Shown here piece after piece: positions 8,919-17,663 of a stretch of 64,000 bases of DNA (position 1 is its first letter; each line of letters begins with the position of its first letter). Position numbers and translations under genes: made by a program. Source of the DNA: Nitrospira sp. (GTDB taxonomy: Bacteria > Nitrospirota > Nitrospiria > Nitrospirales > Nitrospiraceae). Where the stretch lies: contig JAVYIN010000003.1 in assembly GCA_035968315.1 (NCBI GenBank), positions 1 through 64,000 on the forward strand, given 5' to 3'. The notes below the pieces were generated by a model, which made no database searches, was not told the origin of the DNA, and saw only the letters and a program-made list of their open reading frames with translations.

Positions 8919-9572
8919 TTAACCTGTTTCGTAATCAGTATTCATCACATAACCCGTTGAGCCCTCCATTGAAATGACTCGACTCGGAATGCCAACCACG
9001 ACGGCATTGTCAGGCACGTCTTTGGTTACGACTGTATTCGCACCTATCGCCACATTATTCCCGATTTTTATCCGACCAATGATTTTGGCCCCTGGCCCGA
9101 TATACACATTGTCCCCAATAATTGGCGTTCCCTTGCGCGCACCACGGTTGACTTGCCCAATCGTGACACCATGGCTGATGTTGCAGTTTTTCCCTATTTG
9201 CGCATAATCACTAACAACAATGTTCATCACATGCCCGAGATAGAGCCCCCTCTCGATGGAAACATAATGGGAAATGAATATGTTAAACTTATACTTATAA
9301 TGCGTGAGAACGCTTCTACTTATAATATAAGGAGCCAGCATCACCCATCTTGGGTGGGCGGTACGGAGATAGGAGGAGAGCCTCAAATAAAATGCGTATT
9401 TGACACCATCGCTATAGCACTCGTCCCCGTCGCTACGCAGAAGATGCTTGAGGAGAGCACCCACGGAGCGTTCCCCCGTGTGCCTATAGAGATCGGCTCG
9501 CCATAGAATATTGAAATCGCGGAGCGTCATCTGCTCCCAACAATACCATGAACGCTCTCGAAGGCCATGCAA
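8919..9572 (-). CDS. Hexapeptide-repeat acetyltransferase (serine acetyltransferase-like)
   Basis: Left-handed beta-helix acyltransferase of up to 217 residues. The repeat region runs from about residue 105 to 195, with catalytic-type His134 in SHGVTIGQ, and VYIGPGAKIIGRIKIGNNV followed by ANTVVTKDVP at 178-187, as in CysE-like proteins. In EPS loci these usually O-acetylate a sugar with acetyl-CoA. The start is uncertain: the long form uses a TTG at 9572 without a ribosome site, while an ATG at 9530 has a GGGAG only three bases away. Sequence between them (RERSWYCWEQ) looks protein-like. It is the first gene of the four-gene unit ending at 4874. Confidence 0.8.
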   Translation of the reverse strand: MHGLRERSWYCWEQMTLRDFNILWRADLYRHTGERSVGALLKHLLRSDGDECYSDGVKYAFYLRLSSYLRTAHPRWVMLAPYIISRSVLTHYKYKFNIFISHYVSIERGLYLGHVMNIVVSDYAQIGKNCNISHGVTIGQVNRGARKGTPIIGDNVYIGPGAKIIGRIKIGNNVAIGANTVVTKDVPDNAVVVGIPSRVISMEGSTGYVMNTDYETG

Positions 9573-9905
9573 TTTTTCATACCGTTCATGCAGATCTGCC
9601 TAACTAATCCACTAGCCTCTACTGAAACACCACACAAAGCCTTCTAGAACTTACCAGAAAGTACTTCCTCAATAAGAAAGACTTTGCTACGCTTCATAAG
9701 CGATGAGGCTCTATAAATCTAAGCACTTGTTCTTTCTAATTGAGTCCATCAATCTTAGTAAACAACGCGATCTTTGCGCTCATCTATTCTATGCTGAGGA
9801 ATTGATGGCGAACATGAACCGCCCGCCAATCATCGAACTAGGCCCTAACAATACCGCTGTCATGCCCATACTCAAGCAACTATTCTACCCGCAACGCCGC
9901 TTACC
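9573..9905. other. Divergent intergenic region
   Basis: About 330 bases between the minus-strand acetyltransferase gene and the plus-strand glycosyltransferase gene. It should contain promoters for both directions, but I found no -35/-10 pair with good spacing. A 68-codon frame at 9703-9909 that overlaps the next start was judged unlikely to be a gene. Confidence 0.4.
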
Positions 9906-10973
9906 ATGAAAAAGAAACTTCACATTTTACTACTCGGTCCATATCCGCCTCCCCGGGGTGGCGTGCAGACCAATATGCTCGCGATCAAGAAAGAGCTGCT
10001 TCGCAGTGGCCACCAATGTTCGATTATTTCTATCACCCGCTCAGAAATAGTCGGGCCCGAAGACCACGTCTACCATCCGCGCAGCCCCCTTGCATTGCTA
10101 ACGCTCCTTTTTTCCATGCGCTACGACGTTTTGCATCTTCACATAGGAGGCGAAATCCCTTTGCGCGTCTTATTGTTGATAGCTGCCTGTTCGATGGTGG
10201 CGCGAGGGAAATCGGTGATGACACTTCACTCTGGTGGATTCGCAATTGCAAACTCTGACAAAGCAACCGCTTGGACGCTTCAAGGCTTCGTATTCAGAAG
10301 GCTAACCAGAATCATCGTTGTTAATAACTTGATGGTAAGAATGTTCAAGAAATTCGGGGTACGCGATGAAAAGATCCGCTTGATTTATCCTTTTGTTTTA
10401 GAGAGGCCCAAACAATCCGTCTCCACCCCTCAACGTTTTCAGACATTTCTTGCCAGGCACGACAAAATACTATTAACCGTTGGCTTATTGGAGCCACACT
10501 ATGATCTGGCGATGCAGATAGATGTACTGGAGCATGTAATACGAAAGGCTCCAAACACTGGATTAATAATAATTGGCTCGGGATCGATGGAGGCTGAACT
10601 CGCGAGTGTAATTGCGGCCAAAACATACGCCCAACATATTTTGCTGGCAGGGGACACCGAACACGATGTGGTTCTTCACTTGATACACAAGTGTGACGTT
10701 CTGCTCAGAACAACCATTTTTGATGGTGACGCAATTTCTATCCGCGAAGCCTTATATCTAGGCACCTCGGTCATTGCAACCGACACTGGAATGCGCCCCC
10801 TAGGCGTTCACCTGATCCCAATACATGACCACACAGCACTTGAGAACGCGATAGCGCAGGAGCTGACAAACGTAACCGTGAAGAAGAGAAATATTTCAAG
10901 CGAAGACGGCTGGGGAAACATTCGTGAAGTTGTTCGACTTTACGAAGACCTGCACTTGCCCCCCCCCGGCTAG
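9906..10973 (+). CDS. Glycosyltransferase family 4 protein
   Basis: A 355-residue GT-B enzyme. The N-terminal domain opens with LLLGPYPPPRGGVQTNM (the glycine-rich acceptor-side loop of GT4 enzymes) and has MTLHSGGFA near residue 105. The C-terminal domain has ILLTVGLLEPHYD and a DAISIREALYLGTSVIATD segment typical of nucleotide-sugar binding. It is the only plus-strand gene inside the 33-kb minus-strand EPS block, and its base composition is AT-richer than its neighbours, which suggests separate acquisition. Its 3' end has a run of nine C. The sugar added is unknown. Confidence 0.85.
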   Translation: MKKKLHILLLGPYPPPRGGVQTNMLAIKKELLRSGHQCSIISITRSEIVGPEDHVYHPRSPLALLTLLFSMRYDVLHLHIGGEIPLRVLLLIAACSMVARGKSVMTLHSGGFAIANSDKATAWTLQGFVFRRLTRIIVVNNLMVRMFKKFGVRDEKIRLIYPFVLERPKQSVSTPQRFQTFLARHDKILLTVGLLEPHYDLAMQIDVLEHVIRKAPNTGLIIIGSGSMEAELASVIAAKTYAQHILLAGDTEHDVVLHLIHKCDVLLRTTIFDGDAISIREALYLGTSVIATDTGMRPLGVHLIPIHDHTALENAIAQELTNVTVKKRNISSEDGWGNIREVVRLYEDLHLPPPG

Positions 10974-11042
10974 CGATCTAACCCAACTGACTTGTGCGGC
11001 ATCAACTGAACAGCCTTGCAACCCCCTTCCAGCATCTATCCA

Positions 11043-13226
11043 TTACAAACCGTTTTCCAAGATATCGATCAAGTCAAACTCAATCGTTCTGCGAATTCTA
11101 GCTGATTCTATCATCAACAAACATACGATGGTCGCCCGCGCACCATCAATCACAGAAACGGCTGGCGCCTTTCCCGACCTCAAGCTCCCCACAAACGATT
11201 TCATTTGCTCAACGTAGCCCTTATCGGCAAACATCATCTTCTTACTTTTTCTCGAAGATTTTTTGACCGTCACTTGCTTAAAGTCTTCAGACGAAACGCC
11301 AACACCCTGCGAAAACGCTTCAACATACTCACCGCCAGAAGATTCACTTCCAACAGTCGAGTACAAGAAGCTCCCCACAGAACCATCTGCGAACCGAATG
11401 CTCGCAGCAAGATTATTGACCCCCAGTGGCTCTTGACTGCCAATAGGCAAGCAGTGCGCTGAAACGCTCACAGGCTCTGCGGCGGTAAGCCAATACATCA
11501 AATCTATAAAATGGCAGCCTTCACCAACCGTCGCCCCGCCAAACTTTGGATCACCGCCCCAAAACCCTCCGCGCATTCCGGGAGAATTCATTCTCGTTGT
11601 GACAATCATCGGCACCGACCTACCAGCAAGTTGCCGTTTCATCTCCAAATAACACGGCGCAAACCGTCGATTAAACCCAACGCAGACTTGCTTCCCGGTC
11701 TCCCTCACAGCCTGATAAATTTCCCGACATTCAGCAATGGACACCGCCATTGGTTTTTCTACAAACACATGCTTCCCAGACCTCAATGCCAAGATGGTCT
11801 CCCGTGCATGATGGTGACTCGCAGACGACACCAATATCACGTCGATATCAGGATCTTTCACCATTTCCTCATAATCCGAGCTGGCATATTTTGCGCCAAA
11901 TCGTAACGCATAACTCTTTCCACGCGCACCGCTTGATGAACACACAGCATGAAGCTTCGCTTCGCCAATTTTATTGATTGCCGGAAGATGCGCCCACTTC
12001 GCTAAATTTCCAGCCCCGACTAACCCAATTTTGAGTATACCTTCAGCTGCTTCGGCAACATTTGGCAGCTCAATTTTACGAGTCGGCTTATATGCTTTAA
12101 TCGCGTCCTGAGTATCGTTTGCCGGGTAACGAAGCAACACCGCTAGGCTTTTCGTCTCAGGATTCAATATCGCCTCATAGCCTTTCGGCGCATCCACGAG
12201 ATTGAATTCGTGCGTCACGAGAGGCTTAACATTGACCTTGCCGACAGACAGCAACCGTAAGAACTCTTCCATGTTCCGATTTTCCGTCCAGCGAACATAC
12301 GAAAACGGATAATCGATCCCCTGCTTTTCGTAAATTTGGTCATAACTCCCTGGACCATATGCTCTTGCCATTAACAGCTTCAATTCTTTTGCATACATTG
12401 CATCTCGTGATAAATCCAATGGGCAGGCGCCAACAATAACGAGCCGACCGCGTTCACGCGACATCTGAATAGCCTGCTTAACTGGCGCGGAAGATTTAGA
12501 GGCCACCGCCACAATCACGCAATCTGCTCCTCGACCTTGAGTCAAGGCGTTTGTCTCCGCCACCGCCGTTTCACCGGCCATCACACCAAAGTCTGCGCCA
12601 AGCTTTTGGGCTAATTCGACTCGCTCCCGCATCAAATCTGATGCAATTACGATCCCGCCCTGACACCGAACCAGTTGCGAGATGAGTTGCCCGACCAAAC
12701 CCAAACCCATGACAACCACTGATTCACCGATTTGAATTTCTGCCTGGCGGACGGCGTTCATCGCAATACTTCCAAGGGTTGTAAAACAAGCATCCTGAAA
12801 CGGCACATTATCCGGCACACGGGCAATCAAATTACGGCCAACGTTGATCGTTTCCCCATGTCCGGTACCCTCGCCGCCATACGCCACTCGTTGGCCCAAG
12901 CTGAGATCCAACACCGTAGGATGCTTCTCTACGATAATTCCTGCACCCGAATAGCCCAAAACCGCATATTCAGCGAATTTGGCCCGCACTTCGTGAAATG
13001 TGCTAATCGGATCAGTCTTCTGCATAATATTCCAGACTTTTCGAAGATGAGAAGGATTATCGGCGACTTCTTTCATTAAGCTATCGGTGTGAATATCCGC
13101 CGTTTCTGTTCCGCTGCTGATGAGCGAATAGAGTGGATGCACCAGCACGTGATTTGAAGAGGGTTTGGGATCGGCTACCTCATCTACAATAATTTCCCTC
13201 AAACCTCTACGAATTACTTGTTTCAT
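11043..13226 (-). CDS. Bi-domain oxidoreductase: zinc-type alcohol dehydrogenase fused to Gfo/Idh/MocA
   Basis: A 727-residue fusion. Residues 1 to about 370 are a medium-chain dehydrogenase-like domain with SSGTE and GLGLVGQL in its Rossmann fold. From about 395 onward comes a Gfo/Idh/MocA domain with IGLVGAGNLAKWAHLPAI, VSSASHHHARE and the family signature EKPMA. Proteins of this architecture occur in O-antigen and EPS loci and are thought to oxidise or epimerise a nucleotide sugar with NAD(P), but their substrates are mostly unknown. The ATG at 13226 gives the full N-terminal domain. It converges with the glycosyltransferase at 9906 and follows the glycosyltransferase at 13333 on the minus strand. 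Confidence 0.85.
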   Translation of the reverse strand: MKQVIRRGLREIIVDEVADPKPSSNHVLVHPLYSLISSGTETADIHTDSLMKEVADNPSHLRKVWNIMQKTDPISTFHEVRAKFAEYAVLGYSGAGIIVEKHPTVLDLSLGQRVAYGGEGTGHGETINVGRNLIARVPDNVPFQDACFTTLGSIAMNAVRQAEIQIGESVVVMGLGLVGQLISQLVRCQGGIVIASDLMRERVELAQKLGADFGVMAGETAVAETNALTQGRGADCVIVAVASKSSAPVKQAIQMSRERGRLVIVGACPLDLSRDAMYAKELKLLMARAYGPGSYDQIYEKQGIDYPFSYVRWTENRNMEEFLRLLSVGKVNVKPLVTHEFNLVDAPKGYEAILNPETKSLAVLLRYPANDTQDAIKAYKPTRKIELPNVAEAAEGILKIGLVGAGNLAKWAHLPAINKIGEAKLHAVCSSSGARGKSYALRFGAKYASSDYEEMVKDPDIDVILVSSASHHHARETILALRSGKHVFVEKPMAVSIAECREIYQAVRETGKQVCVGFNRRFAPCYLEMKRQLAGRSVPMIVTTRMNSPGMRGGFWGGDPKFGGATVGEGCHFIDLMYWLTAAEPVSVSAHCLPIGSQEPLGVNNLAASIRFADGSVGSFLYSTVGSESSGGEYVEAFSQGVGVSSEDFKQVTVKKSSRKSKKMMFADKGYVEQMKSFVGSLRSGKAPAVSVIDGARATIVCLLMIESARIRRTIEFDLIDILENGL

Positions 13227-13332
13227 AGACGGCCCCTTTCCTCTGGATTACCGCTTCCGCAAGAACCTGTGCTCAAACGTTCAGAAGACCGCGCAACAGT
13301 GGGCTCGCTGGACACCTCACTCCACGCCAACA

Positions 13333-14463
13333 TCAAACGCCTATCCCAGACGCAACGGATAGCTCGTCATAAAGCAGCCCGAATCGGCTCGCCACATATT
13401 CAGCCGAATGGCATTGCTCCACCTGCTTTCTTGCGTGGGCCCCCATGCTTTCCCTGATACTGGGCGCTTTATAGAGTGCGATCATACGACTAGCCAGGCC
13501 CTCCACATCGCCAGTTGGCACCAGATGTCCAGTGACACCTTCCGCTACAAGCTCGCGTGTTCCACCGGCATCTGTTGCCACAACCGCTCTCGATGCAGCC
13601 ATTCCCTCTAAGACAGCATTTGGAAGCCCTTCGGTATCGGACGGAGACACAACCACATCGATTTTCTGAAGCGCCTGGGGCACATTTGTCACTGCCCCCA
13701 TCAGATGAAACTTCTCACGCAAACCTAATCCTTCGATTAATGCTAAAACCTTTTGGCGCATAGGCCCGTCCCCAATCAAGGCAAACCGCGCATCTGGGCA
13801 TACCGATGCAACTATCTGAGCGGCCCTCACAAACATGAGATGCCCTTTTTCAGGTCTCAAGTTAGCGACAACGGCGAATATGACCGGCTGAGAATCGCAT
13901 TCTCCAGAATGCTGTAGGGTATGATGCGGAATAGAAAAGCGAGATAAGTCGAGTCCGTTTTTAATCACGATGATGCGCTCCATGGGCAGAGTACCATCTT
14001 CCACCAATCGACTCTTGATCGCCTCAGCGTTTGCGACCACGCGCATCGCCAATCGGAGACTCCACCGCTCGGCGCGAACTTGCCAAACCGTACGCTTGAC
14101 CCCATGATCTCGCCGACTTCCCACTGTGATTGGAACTCCCGCCAAGCGAGCCAGCGGAAGTCCAAAGACGTTTGTATAGAGGTCGAACGTCTGGACGATT
14201 TGAATCTTCGCCTTTTTAAGAAAGGCAATAAACGCGGCCGCTTGCCGAACAGCGTTGAGATTAGCAAGCCCCGTCAGAGGAAATGCTGGAACCTCTCCCA
14301 CGTCCAATGGGAGCTGATCCAACAGCGGCCCCTCTCGGTCGAAACAGGCAACGTGAACTTCAAACAATGATCGATTCAGATGCTTTATCAGTTGGAGCGC
14401 CTGTCCTTCTGATCCGCCAATCCTAAAACTATTCGTAAAAACGAGAACTCTTCGTTTCGGCAT
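13333..14463 (-). CDS. Glycosyltransferase family 4 protein
   Basis: With the ATG at 14463 the protein has 376 residues and begins MPKRRVLVFTNSFRIGGSEG, the classical GT4 N-terminus with its glycine-rich loop. A longer open frame reaches 14583 but overlaps the upstream asnB-like gene and adds residues unlike the family, so I prefer the shorter form. The C-terminal domain has VANLRPEKGH, LIGDGPMRQ, VSPSDTEGLPNAVLEGMA and TDAGGTRELV: the donor-binding segment and the EGLPNAVLE acidic motif. It transfers a sugar from an NDP-sugar in the cytoplasm. As at 4874-7890, a glycosyltransferase directly follows an AsnB-type gene. Confidence 0.88.
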   Translation of the reverse strand: MPKRRVLVFTNSFRIGGSEGQALQLIKHLNRSLFEVHVACFDREGPLLDQLPLDVGEVPAFPLTGLANLNAVRQAAAFIAFLKKAKIQIVQTFDLYTNVFGLPLARLAGVPITVGSRRDHGVKRTVWQVRAERWSLRLAMRVVANAEAIKSRLVEDGTLPMERIIVIKNGLDLSRFSIPHHTLQHSGECDSQPVIFAVVANLRPEKGHLMFVRAAQIVASVCPDARFALIGDGPMRQKVLALIEGLGLREKFHLMGAVTNVPQALQKIDVVVSPSDTEGLPNAVLEGMAASRAVVATDAGGTRELVAEGVTGHLVPTGDVEGLASRMIALYKAPSIRESMGAHARKQVEQCHSAEYVASRFGLLYDELSVASGIGV

Positions 14464-14503
14464 ATGGAATAGCACCCTATCCTCTGACAAATACTCTTCT
14501 CCC

Positions 14504-16393
14504 CTAGCTTTGAGTAATAGAGGACCTGTCCAGATACATCTGAAACCAGGTCTCGAGAACGAGCAAGTTCCAAATGACGGCACTTAGCGATTTCTCACCT
14601 GCTGCATGTCGATTGATAATCGATTCCGTTACCGGGGCATTAAAGTAAGGGCGAGCCCGCGCAGAAGACGACAGCAAAGTATCCCGGATATAATGATGAA
14701 AATCCCCGGCAAACCAATATTCAAGAGGGACCCCAAATCCTTGTTTAGGTCGGTCAACGATATCGGCTGGGAGATACTTCCTGGCAAGTTTTTTCAGTAA
14801 ATATTTCGAGACCCCTTGGCGCAACTTGAAATGGCTCGGATAACCAGCTACCTCTTCGATCAGCCTATGGTCCAAGAGGGGGCTACGAACCTCAAGGGAA
14901 TTAGCCATGCTCATCCGATCTACCTTGGTCAGCACATCACCGGCTAAGTAGGTCTTGGTATCCACATATTGAAGCTGGGAGAGCCACTCATATGACTGCA
15001 CACGGTCAAAATACTGCATGAAAATCGGCGCTGCATCGTCTATCCGCTGCAGCTCACGTTGATAGTCACGAGTTAACAACCGATGCAGCGTGACAGGCGG
15101 GAGATACGAAATGCTATCTAAATATCGCGCCGGGCCAGGCAGCGACATGTTTCGCAAAAGATTCTTTCCCTTCGCGCCATCCGGCAATAATCCAGAAACT
15201 GTGCCCAGCAGATTCCGCGCTAACCCGGGAAGCTGTCGACGCTGTCGAGCAAGATCAATCTGATAACGATCGTACCCGGCAAACATCTCATCGCCCCCAT
15301 CCCCACTCAAGGCAACCGTGACCTGCTCAGCTGCCGCGCGTGACACATGATAGGTCGGAATAGCAGAGGAGTCTCCAAATGGCTCATCAAAGTGCGAGAC
15401 GAGACGGGGGATCAGATCGCAGGACTCTGGCCCTACGATGAATTCATGATGATCTGTGCCCAAATGACTCGCAACCCGCCGCGCATAGGGCAACTCATTA
15501 TACGCTTCTTGCTGAAACCCGATCGCAAAGGTTGATACTGGCCGACTCATTTCCTGAGCCATCAACGCCACGGTCAAACTTGAATCAATCCCGCCACTAA
15601 GGAAGGCTCCCAGAGGCACCTCACTCATCAGTCGCACTCTCGTCGCGTCCCGCAGGTGATATTCTAGCCGCTCAAGCGCCGCACCCTCTGTAATCGCTTG
15701 CGGATCAGGCGTTTTCGGCAAACACCCGTCCCAATATGATTTGACGGACAGACACCCTCCTGTCAGACTTAAACAATGACCTGGGGGTAGCTTATGAATA
15801 TCTTGGAAGATGGTAAGGGGATCAGGTATATAGAAGTAGCGTAAGTAATATAACAGCCCCTCGGCATTCAGGGTCGGCAAGACATCGGGATGCGCTAGAA
15901 TCCCTTTGATCTCTGACCCGAATACAAGCTGGCCATTTCGCCACCAATAATAAAGCGGCTTGACCCCCAAGCGGTCACGGGCAATAAACACACGATCGCG
16001 CGTTCGATCCCAAATGGCAAAGGCAAACATACCACGGAGATGGTCAACGCAAGCATCCCCATACTCCTCATAAAGATGAACGATGACCTCTGTATCGGAA
16101 TCTGTCTTAAACCGATGACCTCGCCGGATCAAATCTTTCGATAAATCTTGATAATTGTAGATTTCTCCGTTGAATACGATCCAGATCGTGCCTGCTTCGT
16201 TACTGATAGGCTGATGGCCAGTACTCAATGCAATAATACTGAGCCGCCGCATCCCAATCCCGACTAACCCATCGACAAAGATTCCCTGATCATTCGGGCC
16301 GCGATGCAGGATGCTCCTGCACATGGCATGGACAATCCGTTCATCTGCAGGGCGGCCTGCAGATCCATTGACATATCCGACAATCCCACACAT
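14504..16393 (-). CDS. AsnB-type glutamine amidotransferase, second copy
   Basis: A 629-residue member of the asparagine synthase family. Cys2 begins the glutaminase domain (MCGIVGYV), RGPND at 31-35 stands in place of the usual RGPD-x, FNGEIYN is at 74-80, and the PP-loop SGGIDS is at 266-271, with ALSGDGGDEMFAGYDRY further on. It is clearly paralogous to 6016-7890 but not a recent duplicate. In this context it may amidate a sugar acid rather than aspartate, but true asparagine synthase activity for one of the two copies cannot be excluded. It lies just upstream of a GT4 gene and downstream of the membrane acyltransferase gene. Confidence 0.9.
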   Translation of the reverse strand: MCGIVGYVNGSAGRPADERIVHAMCRSILHRGPNDQGIFVDGLVGIGMRRLSIIALSTGHQPISNEAGTIWIVFNGEIYNYQDLSKDLIRRGHRFKTDSDTEVIVHLYEEYGDACVDHLRGMFAFAIWDRTRDRVFIARDRLGVKPLYYWWRNGQLVFGSEIKGILAHPDVLPTLNAEGLLYYLRYFYIPDPLTIFQDIHKLPPGHCLSLTGGCLSVKSYWDGCLPKTPDPQAITEGAALERLEYHLRDATRVRLMSEVPLGAFLSGGIDSSLTVALMAQEMSRPVSTFAIGFQQEAYNELPYARRVASHLGTDHHEFIVGPESCDLIPRLVSHFDEPFGDSSAIPTYHVSRAAAEQVTVALSGDGGDEMFAGYDRYQIDLARQRRQLPGLARNLLGTVSGLLPDGAKGKNLLRNMSLPGPARYLDSISYLPPVTLHRLLTRDYQRELQRIDDAAPIFMQYFDRVQSYEWLSQLQYVDTKTYLAGDVLTKVDRMSMANSLEVRSPLLDHRLIEEVAGYPSHFKLRQGVSKYLLKKLARKYLPADIVDRPKQGFGVPLEYWFAGDFHHYIRDTLLSSSARARPYFNAPVTESIINRHAAGEKSLSAVIWNLLVLETWFQMYLDRSSITQS

Positions 16394-16479
16394 CGAAACT
16401 TCACGACTCCTTCCGACAAGCCGTCTCAGCGCTTTATACTACACCCCTCGTTCACTCGCCCAAGGACAATACCTCTGCG

Positions 16480-17619
16480 TCAGAGAAACAACCGCCTGAG
16501 CCCAGTATCGACGCTGGCAATGGACTGGCGCGCAACTATTAGAAGATACGTGCAGCCAGAAATAACGGCTAACATAAACAGAAAAGTGCCCAGCCCACCT
16601 CCGTGGAGAGGGAAGGCCGTGACGAGGCCTTGCCCCACAAACCGATGAAACACAAACGCACAGAGGGCATAGGTCCCCAACAGGCGAAGCGGTTCAACCA
16701 TAAAGCGTTCAGACCACCAGGCCGTAATGAGTCCCCCAAACGCGATCACTCCGAGAAACATCACCTCGGACCGAACGAATGGCAATAGGGCGTGCTGCCA
16801 CTGGCTTACACCAGACCAAAGCGCTCCCTCCATTGCGACGCTTCCCATAACAGCCAATAGGCCTGACGACAGAATGATACCGGCCGATACGACTGTTCCC
16901 CATGACCATCCCATTCTCTGACAGGCGTGAAGAATTCGCGCGTTGACATAGCCCAACACCCCATATGCGATAAACCCCAAAACTGAAAACCCCCCCAGGC
17001 CCACCAGCAGAATATTCCTCACATGTTCAATCGCTGGTATTTCCACAGTGAACTGTTTCAATATCATCGTGAGAGACACGATGGCGGCGAACCACACAAG
17101 CCCTCCTAGCTTGCCGATTCGTTGTTCCGAAGAATACATCAGCGGCAACAGTGGAAGCACGAGTGCGATGGGGAAAAGGACACCGGAGATATTGTACTCC
17201 GTGTGTAAAGTAATCAATCCAAGAAACCATGAGGCGAGCATCGCAAAATCCGGCTTCTGCGTGACATACAACTTCCCTAGCCCGAGTAATAAATTAGACC
17301 AGAACATCACGAGCAACAGTTCACCGGATCGTTTCCATAAGCGCCTGGGTTGAGGAAGACCTGCATTCGCATCATAGCGGACTCCAATAGTATATCCGGC
17401 CATCATGGCAAACCCGGTGGTCGCAATCTCAAGAATCCACAATCTCTGAATCGGGTCTCGAATGGACGGCGTACAGGGAGTTGCCGCATGCACGACAAAC
17501 ATCAGCAGGACCAGCACGCCTCGCGACACATCAATATAGTCGATGCGTCCGGCGTTCGAGGGCAACCCAGAAATAGCCGGCGCTGATTCCGCAAACTGAA
17601 CCGTCATTCGCTCATCCAA
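16480..17619 (-). CDS. Multi-span membrane acyltransferase (acyltransferase-3/OpgC-like)
   Basis: A 379-residue integral membrane protein with about ten hydrophobic segments. The start IDYIDVSRGVLVLLMFVVHA, with Asp-x-x-Arg-Gly and a His at the end of the first helix, is characteristic of acyltransferase-3 and OpgC-type proteins, which move acyl groups (often acetyl or succinyl) across the inner membrane onto glycans. A role in decorating the EPS is inferred. It lies immediately downstream of an SGNH hydrolase gene, a partner often found with acyltransferase-3 proteins. The exact subfamily is uncertain, and a DUF1624-like relation is possible. Confidence 0.7.
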   Translation of the reverse strand: MDERMTVQFAESAPAISGLPSNAGRIDYIDVSRGVLVLLMFVVHAATPCTPSIRDPIQRLWILEIATTGFAMMAGYTIGVRYDANAGLPQPRRLWKRSGELLLVMFWSNLLLGLGKLYVTQKPDFAMLASWFLGLITLHTEYNISGVLFPIALVLPLLPLMYSSEQRIGKLGGLVWFAAIVSLTMILKQFTVEIPAIEHVRNILLVGLGGFSVLGFIAYGVLGYVNARILHACQRMGWSWGTVVSAGIILSSGLLAVMGSVAMEGALWSGVSQWQHALLPFVRSEVMFLGVIAFGGLITAWWSERFMVEPLRLLGTYALCAFVFHRFVGQGLVTAFPLHGGGLGTFLFMLAVISGCTYLLIVARQSIASVDTGLRRLFL

Positions 17620-17663
17620 ATGAGGTATGCACCCTTCACCGTCTGCGCAATCTGCCGAGTACG

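Noticed and set aside
9703-9909. 68-codon plus-strand frame whose stop overlaps the start of the glycosyltransferase at 9906
   Set aside because: No ribosome site before its ATG, no recognisable family, and the frame lies in an AT-rich divergent promoter region. The ATGA overlap alone is not enough.
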